The translations under genes and the position numbers were made by a program. Below, piece after piece: positions 17,447 to 27,648 of a DNA stretch of 64,000 nucleotides. Positions within the stretch are counted from its first letter, which is position 1. Every line of letters begins with the position of its first letter. The stretch is from 2-12-FULL-35-23 sp965196985 (GTDB lineage: Bacteria > Pseudomonadota > Gammaproteobacteria > UBA12402), in assembly GCA_965196985.1 (NCBI GenBank), contig CBDALO010000168.1, forward strand, positions 1 through 64,000, in the 5' to 3' direction. Under the pieces are notes generated by a model. That model did not search any database, had not been told where the DNA came from, and saw only the letters and a program-made list of their open reading frames with translations.

Positions 17447-19111
17447 ATGCCAACCGCAACTGAAATACCGGATATAGCGACTAAATCAGAGCATGAAATT
17501 GCAGAATTTCGTGCTCGCTTGAATCAGTCCAATCTTGGTGATGAGGATAAGGAGCTTGCAGGTGGTTGTTTGGACCTTGCTCTTTGGTTGCCCGAGGTGC
17601 TTCAACAGCAGAAAATTACAATTAAACAATTACGTGAACTTATTTTTGGAGCTGACAGTAATCAGTCACCCAAGAAGAATCAGGAGAATAAGGGCCAAGA
17701 ATCTGAAAGTAATATTGAGGGTGTTGGCAATAACTCTGACGATAATACATCAGGCAATAAAAAAGGTGATAGTCAATCAGATAAGAAAGGGAAATCCGGT
17801 CATGGCAGGCGAGGTAATCAGGATTACCGGAATGCCACTGATGTTTATTGCCATGTTGCTGACCATGCATGTGGCGATGCCTGTCCTGGAGGATGTGGTG
17901 GGAAACTGTATAAGGTTAAAAAAGCCGGTGTAGTTATTCGTATAACTGGCAACTCATTAGGCACGGCAACACGGTATCATTTGGAAAAGCTTCGCTGCGC
18001 CTTGTGTGGGCTTATTATCACTGCCCAGTTACCCACGGATGTTAGGAAGCAACCAAAGTATGACGCTAAGTTTAAAGCAATGCTGTGCTTGCAAAAGTAT
18101 TACATTGGCGTGCCTTTTTACCGTCAAGAAAAGTTCCAAGAGTTACTAGGCTTTCCGTTACCCTCAAGTACACAGTTCGAGCTTTGTGAGCAGGTGGCTG
18201 ATATCGGCTATCGTGTGTTTGATGTTTTAGAACAGTATGGCGCGAACGGTGATATTATTCAGCATGATGACACATTCGCAAAGATACTTTCGATACTATC
18301 TGATAACAAGGCGGACCTTAATAAACCAAGAAAAGGGATGTATACAACAGCCATTTTAAGCAAGACTATTGGTGCTCACCAGGTTGCTCTATTTTATGCA
18401 GGCGAGCATCACGGCGGCGAAAACTTATCACAACTATTAGCAAACAGGGTGGCTGAAAAAAAGAAGGTGATTCAAATGTGTGATGCGTTAGCAGCCAACA
18501 TGCCGAAAGAGTTACAAACTATCATCTGCAATTGCTTAGCTCATGGTTTTAGAAAGTTTCGTGATTTACTTGAATATTATCCTGAGCCTTGTTTGCACGT
18601 TATGCAAACCCTGGGTGAGGTTTATCGAAATGATGAGCAAACAAAGCAAATGGACCCACATCAACGCTTACTTTATCATCGAAAGCATAGCAAACCATTG
18701 ATGCTTAAACTGCATGGTTGGCTCAATAAGCAATTATCTAACAAAGTGGTAGAACCAAATAGTCACCTTGGTAAGGCGATGAAGTATATGTTAAAGCACT
18801 GGAAAAAGCTTCGGCGATTCTTAACGACACCAGGAGCGCCACTAGATAACAACATTGTCGAGGCGATACTAAAGATTCCTATTCGCATTAGAAAAGCTGC
18901 AATGTTTTATAAAACTCAGCATGGCGCTAACATCGGTAGCATCTTATTATCTCTTATTGTTACAGCTCAATTGTGCGGGGAAAACCCACTCGATTACTTA
19001 GTTGCCTTGCAGGAAAATAAATCAAGTGTTTTTAAGGATCCCTCCTTATGGTTGCCATGGAATTACCAGATTGAAGATAAAGGAGGTTTGGTCGATGAAG
19101 AGGCCGCTTGA
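17447..19111 (+). CDS. tnpC: IS66-family transposase TnpC
   Basis: 554 residues from ATG 17447 (a GTG at 17411 is in frame but lies in the region hit by another insertion in copy C). Landmarks: N-terminal helical part ending KQLRELIFG, a charged Asn/Ser/Lys linker, a zinc-binding region (CGDACPGGCGGKLYKV and LRCALCGL), the catalytic core with QHDDTFAKI, CLAHGFRKF, and the C-terminal PLDNNIVEAILKIPIRIRKAAMFY with the final acidic residue. This copy appears complete. The related copies at 44 kb and 46-55 kb are broken. Confidence 0.9.
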   Translation: MPTATEIPDIATKSEHEIAEFRARLNQSNLGDEDKELAGGCLDLALWLPEVLQQQKITIKQLRELIFGADSNQSPKKNQENKGQESESNIEGVGNNSDDNTSGNKKGDSQSDKKGKSGHGRRGNQDYRNATDVYCHVADHACGDACPGGCGGKLYKVKKAGVVIRITGNSLGTATRYHLEKLRCALCGLIITAQLPTDVRKQPKYDAKFKAMLCLQKYYIGVPFYRQEKFQELLGFPLPSSTQFELCEQVADIGYRVFDVLEQYGANGDIIQHDDTFAKILSILSDNKADLNKPRKGMYTTAILSKTIGAHQVALFYAGEHHGGENLSQLLANRVAEKKKVIQMCDALAANMPKELQTIICNCLAHGFRKFRDLLEYYPEPCLHVMQTLGEVYRNDEQTKQMDPHQRLLYHRKHSKPLMLKLHGWLNKQLSNKVVEPNSHLGKAMKYMLKHWKKLRRFLTTPGAPLDNNIVEAILKIPIRIRKAAMFYKTQHGANIGSILLSLIVTAQLCGENPLDYLVALQENKSSVFKDPSLWLPWNYQIEDKGGLVDEEAA

Positions 19112-19479
19112 CTTATTACAGGAGGTTGACTAGCGAGCCTTCTCCATGGCTCACCGAGATGACTAGTGATAGGGTTACCTTGGTTAAGCAGAATCATTAG
19201 CTGCGTGCTATCGATATGGTACGTGGCTGAGTGGGAGTTTGGCCACCATTGTAACTTTCCTTGCGAAAAACGCTTTAGACAAAGCCAGAATCCATTGCCA
19301 TCATAAACTAGAAGTTTCACTGAGGTACGGCGGCTATTCGTAAAAGCAAAGACCGTACCAGAGAATGGATCCTCACCCAGCCGTTGCTGGCAAAGCGCAA
19401 CTAAAGCATCAATACCCTTTCTAAAATCAGCAGGTCTGACTGATAACAATAGCCTCATTTGAGGCGTGAATTGCAGCAT
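19063..19479 (-). CDS. tnpB: IS66 Orf2 protein TnpB
   Basis: 138 residues of the IS66_Orf2 family: MRLLLSVRPADFRKGIDAL, then DPFSGTVFAFTNSRR and LLVYDGNGFWLCLKRFSQGK, all typical. TnpB is needed for IS66 transposition but its exact biochemical role is unclear. Its 3' end overlaps the 3' end of tnpC by 49 bp on the other strand, an unusual convergent arrangement repeated in copies B and C. Confidence 0.9.
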   Translation of the reverse strand: MLQFTPQMRLLLSVRPADFRKGIDALVALCQQRLGEDPFSGTVFAFTNSRRTSVKLLVYDGNGFWLCLKRFSQGKLQWWPNSHSATYHIDSTQLMILLNQGNPITSHLGEPWRRLASQPPVISQAASSSTKPPLSSIW

Positions 19480-19590
19480 ACACTACCCCTTGCAAAAAGT
19501 AAGAATCAGATTAATGGTTTCAGCATACTCCGGCTTAGGCAGTTGTAACACGACGCCATCAGTTCTTGTAATGCTAATCAGTTGCTGTGA

Positions 19591-21122
19591 GATAGAGCGT
19601 TATTTTGTCTGTAAAAACCAACTTCAGTACTTAGAAAAACCTTTAAAATTCTAAATGGCACTCTATTGTACCTGTCTCATCGCATAATATCTTAAATTAA
19701 TTATGCTAATCAATCTAAAAAATTATTTATACCTCAAATTTTTCTCCTCTCAAAATAAATTATTAACTTTTAGGTAATAGCAATTATATCTCGTTAATAA
19801 GAACAAGAATGATCTATCCTAAAACCCTATGAAGCCTTATTATTCACTTCAACTTAAGTATCTAGGTGATCCGCTCCACTGGTCATCAATTTCCACTAAA
19901 ACAGCTGATACGAGCCTTAGGCACGATTCAGTATTAGGGAAAATTCCAACTGTATGCGTCCTTCTTTTTACCTCTCTGTTTACGCGCTCAGCTATGTTAC
20001 TGGTTCTTAATCTTTTTTGATGCGGCCTGTCAAAGTTCATCACTACTAAGCCCTCCGGTATATTCACTTCCAACCAAGAAGAAAGCTCTGGTGCTGTTTG
20101 CTGATATTTATCTACCGCCATAGCCAATAGTCTTTCCGACTCATGAATGTTTGAGGCATTAAATATAGCTGTAATCTCCTCAGCTACTGGTTCCTTCATT
20201 GAGCGCTTTGGTATGTGAGCCTGAGCATTTTGCTGCAAATGAAATTGGCAGCGTTGCCAAGGAACACTGGGGAACACAGCTCTTCTAGCGGCTTTTAGGC
20301 CAGTATGAGCGTCGCTAGTAATCAACTCAATACCATGTATACCTCGCTCAACCAACTGCTGAAGAAAATCACGCCAATGTACCTCAGCCTCTGATAACGC
20401 AACAGAAACACCTAGCACTGTTCTCTTGCCGATTGATTCATCAAAGCCATAGGCTATCAATACCGCACAGTCTTGTACTGTGCCGCTAGTGCGCACCTTC
20501 TCATAACGTGCATCTAGCCAAAGATATTTTATCTTTCCTAACGGCTTATTTCGCCATTTCTTTAAATCTTCATCCAACAATTTAGCGCAACGGCTTACCT
20601 CTGTGCTTGAAATATCTGTTCCACAGAGTTGCTTTAGCACCTTTTCAACTTTGCGCGTGGAAACCCCATGCACATACATTTCAGCGACAGCCAGCTTAAG
20701 TGCTCTATCAGAGCGTACACCTCGCTCTAAGACTGATGGATAGAAGGCTTCATTGGAGTCTCTAACTTGCGGTATCTGTAGCTCAAGCTGACCTTGACCT
20801 GTGTTAATTAACCTTGGTTTAAAGCCGTTCGCATATCCGTTTCTATCGCCAGTTCGCTCATAAGGACTGGCATTTAAATGGCGCTCCCTTTCTATTAACA
20901 TAGCCTCATTCATCAACCTGGAGACAAGCTTAGGTAAAGCTTCAAACCCCTCCATCGCTAAAACATGTATGGCTTCTTCGATTAAGTTCTCATTTTTATA
21001 GCAGCTCATTGTCATTCCTCTTTTTTGGTTAAGTTTACCTTAAAAGGAATTTCTAATCTGACTGAGTCGCCTGCTTATTTTCAGCAAGTCAATGGAATTT
21101 ACAGAAAGGATGGCGCACTAGC
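19591..21122 (-). mobile_element. IS256-family element, copy B (complete, 1532 bp)
   Basis: Bounded by an 8-bp target duplication tgctgtga (19583-19590 and 21123-21130). The ends gatagagcgtt... and ...gcgcactagc form imperfect 25-bp inverted repeats that share the inner tgtaaa. It lies in tnpA of IS66 copy A. Confidence 0.95.
19849..21009 (-). CDS. IS256-family transposase
   Basis: 386 residues from ATGAGC at 21009, six bases after AGAGGA, which decides against the ATG two codons upstream. It is complete and nearly identical to copies A, C and D, with one Thr-to-Ile change (ESIGKR). It carries the catalytic blocks LDARYEK, SDAHTGL and AERVNREVK of IS256-type DDE enzymes. Confidence 0.95.
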   Translation of the reverse strand: MSCYKNENLIEEAIHVLAMEGFEALPKLVSRLMNEAMLIERERHLNASPYERTGDRNGYANGFKPRLINTGQGQLELQIPQVRDSNEAFYPSVLERGVRSDRALKLAVAEMYVHGVSTRKVEKVLKQLCGTDISSTEVSRCAKLLDEDLKKWRNKPLGKIKYLWLDARYEKVRTSGTVQDCAVLIAYGFDESIGKRTVLGVSVALSEAEVHWRDFLQQLVERGIHGIELITSDAHTGLKAARRAVFPSVPWQRCQFHLQQNAQAHIPKRSMKEPVAEEITAIFNASNIHESERLLAMAVDKYQQTAPELSSWLEVNIPEGLVVMNFDRPHQKRLRTSNIAERVNREVKRRTHTVGIFPNTESCLRLVSAVLVEIDDQWSGSPRYLS

Positions 21123-21947
21123 TGCTGTGAAAGCACAACTGAATCCTGAATAGTGGCTTCAACAAAACATTCATCGGCTTGGTCATCATCAGAATTGGCA
21201 ACTGATGTACTGCTGGCTAATAATTCTTTTTCATTAATTTTTTTGTTGAGCCGTTTAGAGCTGATTGATAATCGTTCAGTAATGTCCTTTTTTGTATAAG
21301 CAGGATAGAGCGCAATAATTTTCACCCAAAGGTCTTCTGGAATCTCCCATGGCTCTTTTGATGATGAACGCCATGACTTGAGCGATTGAGCAATATTATC
21401 TAGTGTTGAAGGTGTTGCTGACTTGGGTGTAACGACTTTTTTATCAAATGTTTTGCCAAACATAATAGGACCTTTCTAAATAGTTTTACTATCGGTCCTT
21501 TAGGATAAAGTAACTAGCTGACCTAATGCACACATGCTTGCCGCAAGCTCACAAAACTTTGAGGCGCTTTTAATCAAAGGGGGGTTAGAGAAAGCTTTTG
21601 GCTTATCATGTAATGTAAGCAGGTTGGTTAGAGTATTTAGGCAAAAAAACCCTTCAGTTGGAGAGTTTGTCCCTTTTTTTAAATTTTCATATGATGAAAT
21701 TGGTAGTGACCTTCGATATTTATCCAAGGTAAATTCATTTAACTCCCAATGTCTTAGGTTGCTATTTTCTCCTATTGAGGTTTTCAAAGAATATTTGGAA
21801 GATTTTAATTTTACTGCTGAAGGTACGGAGCGTTTTTTTATCAATTTAAAATCAGCCTATCATATCATTCGTGAAATTAGGAAAAAGGATAACGCAGAGG
21901 AGCGGTCTATTAATGATTTTTTGTTGGGTTTTATTTCCACTTGGTAG

Positions 21948-22590
21948 GGTATAAACCTTCGCCTTTAGGCGGAAATGTCTTTAGCAAACCTATCACCAGC
22001 CAGAATGTGATGTATTAGAATCGCTTTTTATTTTTAATAAGGGAGCGATCTAAATGACTGGAGCAAACAACTATAGGAAAGGCGCGCATACGGTACTGGA
22101 TTTAAAATATCATTTTGTATGGAAGACAAAATATGGATATCCAGTGTTATGTGGGGATATAGGTTTAGGAGCAAGAAGCATTTTGCGAGAGATCTGTGCT
22201 GAGAAGGGGATGAGGATATTGAGGGGGAATGTGAGGTCGAATCACATTCACCTTCTAATTGAGGCGCCGAGCCACTTATCGGTATCAAAGATGGCTCAAT
22301 ATTTGAAAGGTAAAAGTGCCTATCGACTATTGAGAGAATTTAGGAGTACGCTTGGCAAGAAATACTGGGGCAATCATCTCTGGTCGAGAGGGTATTTTTG
22401 CGCAACGGTTGGTTCTGTAACAGAAGAGCAGGTCAAACGCTACATAGAGAATCAAGATGATACGCCGGAGGGTTTTCAGGTATGGGATGAGGAAGAGCTT
22501 AAGTCGGATTAATCCGAACCGTTTAAACGGCTTTAGCCGTAATGAGGCTTCAGCCTCTGTACCAAACCCCCACCTTTAGGTGGGGGTCAA
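21948..22590 (+). mobile_element. IS200/IS605-family element (tnpA only)
   Basis: Subterminal hairpins typical of this family mark both ends: ttcgcc-ttta-ggcggaa near 21958 and cccccacc-ttta-ggtggggg near 22566-22585, with the same TTTA loop. There is no terminal inverted repeat or duplication, as expected for single-strand 'peel and paste' movement. Exact ends are approximate to a few bases. No tnpB is present. Confidence 0.85.
22054..22512 (+). CDS. tnpA: IS200/IS605 Y1 transposase TnpA
   Basis: 152 residues. HUH motif as SNHIHLLIEAP (residues about 68-78) and a C-terminal catalytic Tyr in VKRYIENQ. These are the metal site and nucleophile of Y1 transposases that cut and join single strands. 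A ribosome site AAGGGAGCG lies upstream. The gene appears intact. Confidence 0.93.
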   Translation: MTGANNYRKGAHTVLDLKYHFVWKTKYGYPVLCGDIGLGARSILREICAEKGMRILRGNVRSNHIHLLIEAPSHLSVSKMAQYLKGKSAYRLLREFRSTLGKKYWGNHLWSRGYFCATVGSVTEEQVKRYIENQDDTPEGFQVWDEEELKSD

Positions 22591-23611
22591 GTTGATTGAT
22601 AAAGTAAGTGATCTAAATCGCTTGGAAGCAGGGAGTGGAGTAAAAGAAAGTGATTTAAATGAAATTAGAAACCAAGTGCTAAAAAGCTTAGAAAATTTAA
22701 TTAGAGTACTAGGTGAAAATGATGGTAAACATGAGCTTCTTTCTGTGATTTTTCAACTTGCTTCTCGACTTAAGTTAGGTTCAAGAGATTGGGGTTTTTT
22801 ATCTAAGCTTTTACGGTTATCAGAGCCTAAAACTGATTTAAAAGTACTTAGGGGTTTTTTTGAAGGTGTTATTGAGAAGGGAGCTATTTTCTTTAATGAG
22901 TTGTCGCTAGTTGAGCTTGGTGAATTATGCAGTTTGTTGAAAGTTGATGAATCTCCAGAGCAAGAAAGAAATATAAACTCAAGTATTTTGACTGGTTTAG
23001 TTTTAGCTCGTATGCCTAAAACTTTGGAAGTGTCTGGTGAAGGTAGAAAGGCTAAGCAAATAGAAGTAGCTAGTTGGTATATTGCTTTTCAAAAAGCTTT
23101 TGAGCTTCAGTTGGGAGGTGCTCGTTCACTGGTTGATTGGTTTCGGTTGATCCAGCGGGATAAATTACTAGACTTTCTAACTCCAGAACTTTTGACTGAA
23201 ACGATGTTAATAAAAAGTGAAGTGCTTTTGCTTATGTCAAAGGCAAGTATATATTTTCCTAATGCAGAGGTTTCAAGTGGTTTTTTTTCTAAGGTGTTTA
23301 GTTCAAGTGAGGCTAATTTAAGAGATGACTTTTTTAAAGGCAAAAATTTGCAAGAAGTAGTAAAGCCGCTCTATAGATATTTACAAAAGGTTTTACTGGG
23401 GGAGAGGGAGTTCTTGAGGTGCTGGGTGTGCAAGGACTCTGCTGTTAAGGGCTTGAGTGACTTAGAGGACTATTTAAGTTGCGTTGATAGTGATTTTTTA
23501 TTTGAGCATAGAGGGGTAACTTCAGGGCTTGCTTGATAGGCTGTAAATTTAAGTCATTGAGGGCTCTTATACAAAGTTAGGTAATGCTTTACTAATTTAC
23601 CCTTAGCGTGG

Positions 23612-24700
23612 TTAAAGTACCGTGGTAGTTATAGTTTTTACTGGACTAAACTGCCCATCATAATAACGCATCCACAGTGGTATAACTTTTTCTAAATAGG
23701 TCATGAACTTCCAGAGGCCGACGTTAGCTTCTACATTGCCGTAAGGGTCGGTAGTTTGTTCAGGAAAAGCAATGCCGATACCAAATAAGCCTGGCGCGAT
23801 AATTCCATTGCGTGGGTTGTAATGAACTTCAGGCATGTTTTTAATGGTGATTTTTCTACGATTAAAGCCGATGGCGTAAATAGCTTTGTTGCACTGCGAT
23901 AAATGCTGCTTTAGGCTGCTTTCATTGGAAAAAATAGTTTCTATTTGAGGTAACGGATTGTCGAGCAAGTACTCTTTAGCCCAAGTGGCAGCATTCCCTT
24001 TTAGCCCAGTATTGTCAAATAGGGTCCAGTTTCCCATGTTCAGTGCAAACTTCAAAGGCGTGCGACTAAAATTTAAGATGCATTGCACACCAGCTTCTAC
24101 TAAGGCTTTAATAATTAGCACGGCAGAATGAGAGTTACCAAATACTGCTACAACATCCTCTGCTTTGACATTGGCTTTAAGTTTGCTTGGGTCTAGCGCA
24201 ATAGCAAGGTCAATCACTTTGGGTGTTGCCAGTGGCAGAGTTTTAGGTTCAGCTCCAATGGCTATAACGACCTTTTCTGAAAAAAAAGTATTATTGCCGC
24301 AGTCGATAGTCCAGCCACCATTACCACGCGCCAAGCTTTTCACAAGGCCTTGATGGTGAGCAACTTGCTTTAATAATGTTTGCGTAGTGCGTTGCAATAC
24401 ATTGCTCATATGGCTTAGCAAACAGGTTTCATTGGTGGGGAGTGAGTGTAAGTCAAACTGGTCAGCATATTGATCGTAATGGTAAATTGGGCAAGCTGTT
24501 AGAAAATCGGTAAAGAGTTTAACGATAGTATTGCTGGTTACCGCTGACCAGAGCTTGCCAAAATCACCAACTTGGAAGTCAGGGTCTATCCAAAGAATCT
24601 CACTCGCTTTAACGCCATGATTAGTGAGTTGACCAATTGTAGCAATGCCAGCAGGGCCTGCTCCGATAATGGCCCACTGGTGGGTATGAACATCTGTCAT
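23612..24700 (-). CDS. FAD-dependent NAD(P)-binding oxidoreductase
   Basis: 362 residues from ATG 24700; AAGG lies 11 bases upstream, and this start is one base after the stop of the upstream protease gene. An N-terminal dinucleotide fold is clear (WAIIGAGPAGIATIGQL) and a second GxG-like site occurs in VVAVFGNSHSAVLIIKAL. AIYAIGFNRR resembles the second FAD contact of flavin monooxygenase or thioredoxin-reductase-like enzymes. No CxxC redox pair is visible. The substrate is unknown. Coupling to a secreted protease gene is odd and may only reflect a shared transcript. Confidence 0.75.
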   Translation of the reverse strand: MTDVHTHQWAIIGAGPAGIATIGQLTNHGVKASEILWIDPDFQVGDFGKLWSAVTSNTIVKLFTDFLTACPIYHYDQYADQFDLHSLPTNETCLLSHMSNVLQRTTQTLLKQVAHHQGLVKSLARGNGGWTIDCGNNTFFSEKVVIAIGAEPKTLPLATPKVIDLAIALDPSKLKANVKAEDVVAVFGNSHSAVLIIKALVEAGVQCILNFSRTPLKFALNMGNWTLFDNTGLKGNAATWAKEYLLDNPLPQIETIFSNESSLKQHLSQCNKAIYAIGFNRRKITIKNMPEVHYNPRNGIIAPGLFGIGIAFPEQTTDPYGNVEANVGLWKFMTYLEKVIPLWMRYYDGQFSPVKTITTTVL

Positions 24701-24701
24701 T

Positions 24702-26558
24702 TTATAATGCCTTTTGACTAACCTTTTGGCATTGGTTGTTAACAACTGTTGTAATGCCAACTTGAGCAAAAGCTTGTGCCAGTGCTTCTGAGTCTACCTT
24801 TAAAAATTTTGCTTTACTATACGCGATACAAGCAGCTTGGGCAAAGTAAGTTTCATCATTCGGTGTGCCTGCTTGCCAGCCACTTTGATTAGCAACTAAG
24901 AAGACATGAAATGCTTGCTTAACGGCATTGACATTGGAGAGGTTGTCCTGATTTTCAAGAGCTGTGACATAAAGGTAAAAAGCACGGTTAAAAATACCAT
25001 TGGCAAAGTGAGCAATATATTGCTGTTGCTCGTCAGGGTCGCTAAATGCTTTTTTAGCTGCAGCGGTTACGTCTGCATAAGTACGTTGGCAGCCACTTAC
25101 TTGCTTAAAGCAGTCAGCAGAGAACCCATCTTTAGCGGGAGTATTCATAAAGCGATAAGGTAGCATAGCTTTCTGTGTCGAAGATGTTTCACTATAACGA
25201 GGCAGCGTTTTGCCAATTTGCCAATTGATCTTTTGAGAGTGATAAATCGATTGGTAGAGTGCTGGGTTGTTTTGCAGTAAATATGCCTCTGCTGCAACGC
25301 CAGCCATATCAGAAAAGGCTTCATTTAGGGCATTGGCTTGAGTGTTGCCATCGAGCTTGGCATTCCAGCTAGTGAAACCATGACTAATTTCATGACCGGT
25401 TAATTCAAGGGCAACAAAAGGAAAGGTTGCTGGTAGCGTTGGGTCAGTGCTTTTAACAACACCATCCTCGAAGTTCATGGTTTTTGTATCATCATCCCAA
25501 AAGGCATTAGGGATATTCATGCGAGTGCAGTGGTTACCATTTTGGCCGCAGTTATCTAGCTCTGCATAGTGAGCTCGTAAAATAAGGGGAATAGGATGGC
25601 TAGGTGGTGTCACAATGCTGGTAATGCCGTACCAGTTTTTATACATGGCTTTTACAACATTGCCGAAGTAATACGCATCATCAATCGGAGAATAGGCGCC
25701 AAAGCTAATTTTAGGATCGCTATCACGAGGGCCGCCACAAGTATAAACATAAGCTCGTTTAGCAGCTGGGCTGTCACCTTCGCAGTCGTAACTTGTACAC
25801 TGGTGCAAATCAACAACCCATAGTGAAGGTGAGGTGATACTGTTTTGCATGACGCATTGGCCTTGTGCATTTTTAATAACACCTAAGTAAGGAACGTTAT
25901 TACTACCGTAATAATATTCATTGGTATTTGGATTACCACCAGGCCCTGTGTCTTGGTAGTTGGTGGGGGTAAGTAGGTAACGAATTTGGTTGTTGCTATG
26001 AATAATTTGGTAAGGTGATTTGCTAACTATTAATGCTTGGTAACTAATAGGCAAATGGCCAGGCTTAAGGGCACGTAGTTTGACTTGATAAAGTGGTTGT
26101 AGCTTGCCTTTATACAGGCCAATGACTAAATCGATAGATTGATGGCTAATACTCCAATTGTTGTGATGCCATTTTTGGAATTGATCAATAGTTGCTGCTA
26201 AAGCGGATTGTTTAATTGATGTTTGATTTAGCTGAGTTAATTTAGCCGTGTTAATTTTAATATTACTGTAATATTGTCCGCTGGTGGTGCTGGGCTGTCC
26301 TTTGCTTTGAGTAATGATGAGCTGGGCATTTTGGATAGGGATACCGTGGTAGCTTTGTTGATAACGGCTGTAAGTGGTTTGCTTGTTTTGTTATTGGCTG
26401 AGTAGTTTGAATTGTGTAGCTTCGTTGCTGTTAGTTTGGGTGCTAAGCTGTAGTAATAGCGTTTGTGGTAAGGCGGTATCACTGAGATTAACTTGTGTAG
26501 CACCTTGAGCAGCAAGTGTGCTAAGGCTTAGTAGTCCAGCGAATAGTACTTTTCTCAT
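24702..26558 (-). pseudogene. Thermolysin-like M4 metalloprotease with an in-frame stop at codon 56
   Basis: Reading from ATG 26558, a signal peptide (MRKVLFAGLLSLSTLAAQGA) is followed by a propeptide, but codon 56 is TAA (26391-26393), where CAA would restore the frame. The same frame then stays open to 24702, about 618 codons in total. The catalytic domain has the M4 zinc site GHEISHGFTSW and the third ligand region NALNEAFSDMAG. It resembles secreted metalloproteases such as Legionella ProA. Unless the stop is read through, a sequencing error, or an internal start is used, no full propeptide-bearing enzyme is made. Confidence 0.85.
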
Positions 26559-26727
26559 TATTTAGTTTCCAGTATTCGAAATAGTCAAGGATGTTATCAT
26601 CTGTTTGTTTTGTGATCAAATCGTTTTACTGGTTTAGCTGCCAGAATCTTTTTTTGTAAGTTGTTGTGCCGCTCTTCAAGAGAGGCTTTATAAGCCGTAT
26701 ACTGGCTAGCTGTTATCAGTTTGGGGT

Positions 26728-27573
26728 GTGATGATGAGTGGATTTGTTTATCTTAACGGTGATTACTTGCCCATCGAGGAAGCTAAGGTATCAGCGATGG
26801 ATAGGGGCTTCCAGCTAGCGGATGGCGTGTATGATGCCTGGGCTGTTTATCGAGGTAGGTCCTGGCAGGTTGACGAGCACTTGGCTCGATTACGGCGCGG
26901 CTTGGCTGAAATAGAGATCGAGCTACCATTGAGCGATGCTGAGTTATTAGCTATTGTTGGTGGGCTTTGCCAACGTAATAAACTTGCTGACCAACAGCAA
27001 TTTTATATTCAGGTTACTCGCGGTGTTGCAAAAAAACGTGAGCACCATTATGAGAGTGATTATGAGCCGACTGTCTTTGCAAAATTAACTCCAGTACTAA
27101 AAAAAGATTATCACTTAGGTGCTAAGGCGATTGTGGTGGATGATATTCGTTGGGCACGTTGCGACATTAAAGGAATTAATCGCTTGGCTAATGTTATTCT
27201 TTCGCAGCAAGCTTATCGTGCTAGTGCATTAGAAGCGATTATTGTACGTGATAATGAAGTACAAGAAGGCGCGAGCAGTAATGTCTTTATCGTTGAACAA
27301 GGCGCTGTGATTACACCACCATTAAGCGAAACGTTATTGCCAGGTATTACCAGAGAAATGGTTATTAAATTAAGTCATGCGGTTGAGGAACCTATTTCAA
27401 GGGAGCGTTTATTGGCTGCTGATGAGGTTTGGATTACTTCAAGTTCAAAAGGTATCGCGCCAATTACATTGCTGAATGAAATCCCAGTTGGTTCAGGTCT
27501 GCCTGGGGCTGTCTATCAAATTGCAGCTAACGCTTATGATGAAGCAATTGAGCGTTTGGTGTCAAAGGGATAA
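26728..27573 (+). CDS. dat: D-amino-acid aminotransferase (class IV PLP enzyme)
   Basis: 281 residues; three consecutive in-frame ATG-like choices occur at the start (26728-26736). The class IV fold is clear: FVYLNGDYLPIEEAKVSAMDRGFQLADGVYD, then the PLP lysine in CDIKGINRLANV, and the cofactor loops EGASSNVFIV and LPGITREMV. D-alanine aminotransferases make D-glutamate from D-alanine and 2-oxoglutarate, feeding cell-wall synthesis. A branched-chain or aminodeoxychorismate-lyase role is less likely given the DRGFQLADGVYD start. It stands alone, with a terminator-like hairpin downstream. Confidence 0.88.
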   Translation: MMMSGFVYLNGDYLPIEEAKVSAMDRGFQLADGVYDAWAVYRGRSWQVDEHLARLRRGLAEIEIELPLSDAELLAIVGGLCQRNKLADQQQFYIQVTRGVAKKREHHYESDYEPTVFAKLTPVLKKDYHLGAKAIVVDDIRWARCDIKGINRLANVILSQQAYRASALEAIIVRDNEVQEGASSNVFIVEQGAVITPPLSETLLPGITREMVIKLSHAVEEPISRERLLAADEVWITSSSKGIAPITLLNEIPVGSGLPGAVYQIAANAYDEAIERLVSKG

Positions 27574-27648
27574 TTTAGGATGTTGCCCAGTTTTTCGCTG
27601 ATGCTCAGTCAGGCTTAGGTTACCTTAATTCAGAAGATGTTGTTTGTT

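Larger units (their letters stand above)
19483..21463 (-). pseudogene. tnpA: IS66 Orf1 (TnpA) split by IS256 copy B
   Basis: N-terminal part at 21131-21463 (MFGKTFDKKV to VLSQQL) and C-terminal part at 19483-19590, separated by IS256. Joining them gives the intact 146-residue protein seen at 43250. It is a small helix-turn-helix-like protein of the IS66 accessory type, with the ALYPAYTKKDITERLSI helix pair. The stop lies three bases before the tnpB start. Confidence 0.85.
17277..21552. mobile_element. IS66-type element, copy A, interrupted by IS256
   Basis: Terminal inverted repeats gtgagcttgcggtaagtatg (17277) and its complement with two changes (ending 21552). It carries tnpC on plus and tnpB-tnpA on minus, convergent, unlike the usual single-direction tnpABC order of IS66. 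An IS256 copy sits in tnpA. The flanks (gtttaagt and aaaacttt) do not show the 8-bp duplication expected for IS66, so the two flanks probably did not start out together. Confidence 0.85.
21553..23536 (+). pseudogene. Unknown helical protein, cut by IS66 and by an IS200/IS605 element
   Basis: Two pieces in the same direction: 21553-21945 (about 130 residues, NFEALLIKGGLEK onward, ending FISTW) and about 22589-23536 (about 315 residues, LIDKVSDLNRL onward, ending VTSGLA). An IS200/IS605 element lies exactly between them, so they are probably one gene; its 5' end was lost to IS66. Both pieces are Leu-, Ser- and Lys-rich and predicted helical, with no signal peptide or TM. I do not recognise a family. 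A long all-helical orphan next to IS elements would fit a decayed effector, but nothing in the sequence proves it. Confidence 0.55.
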
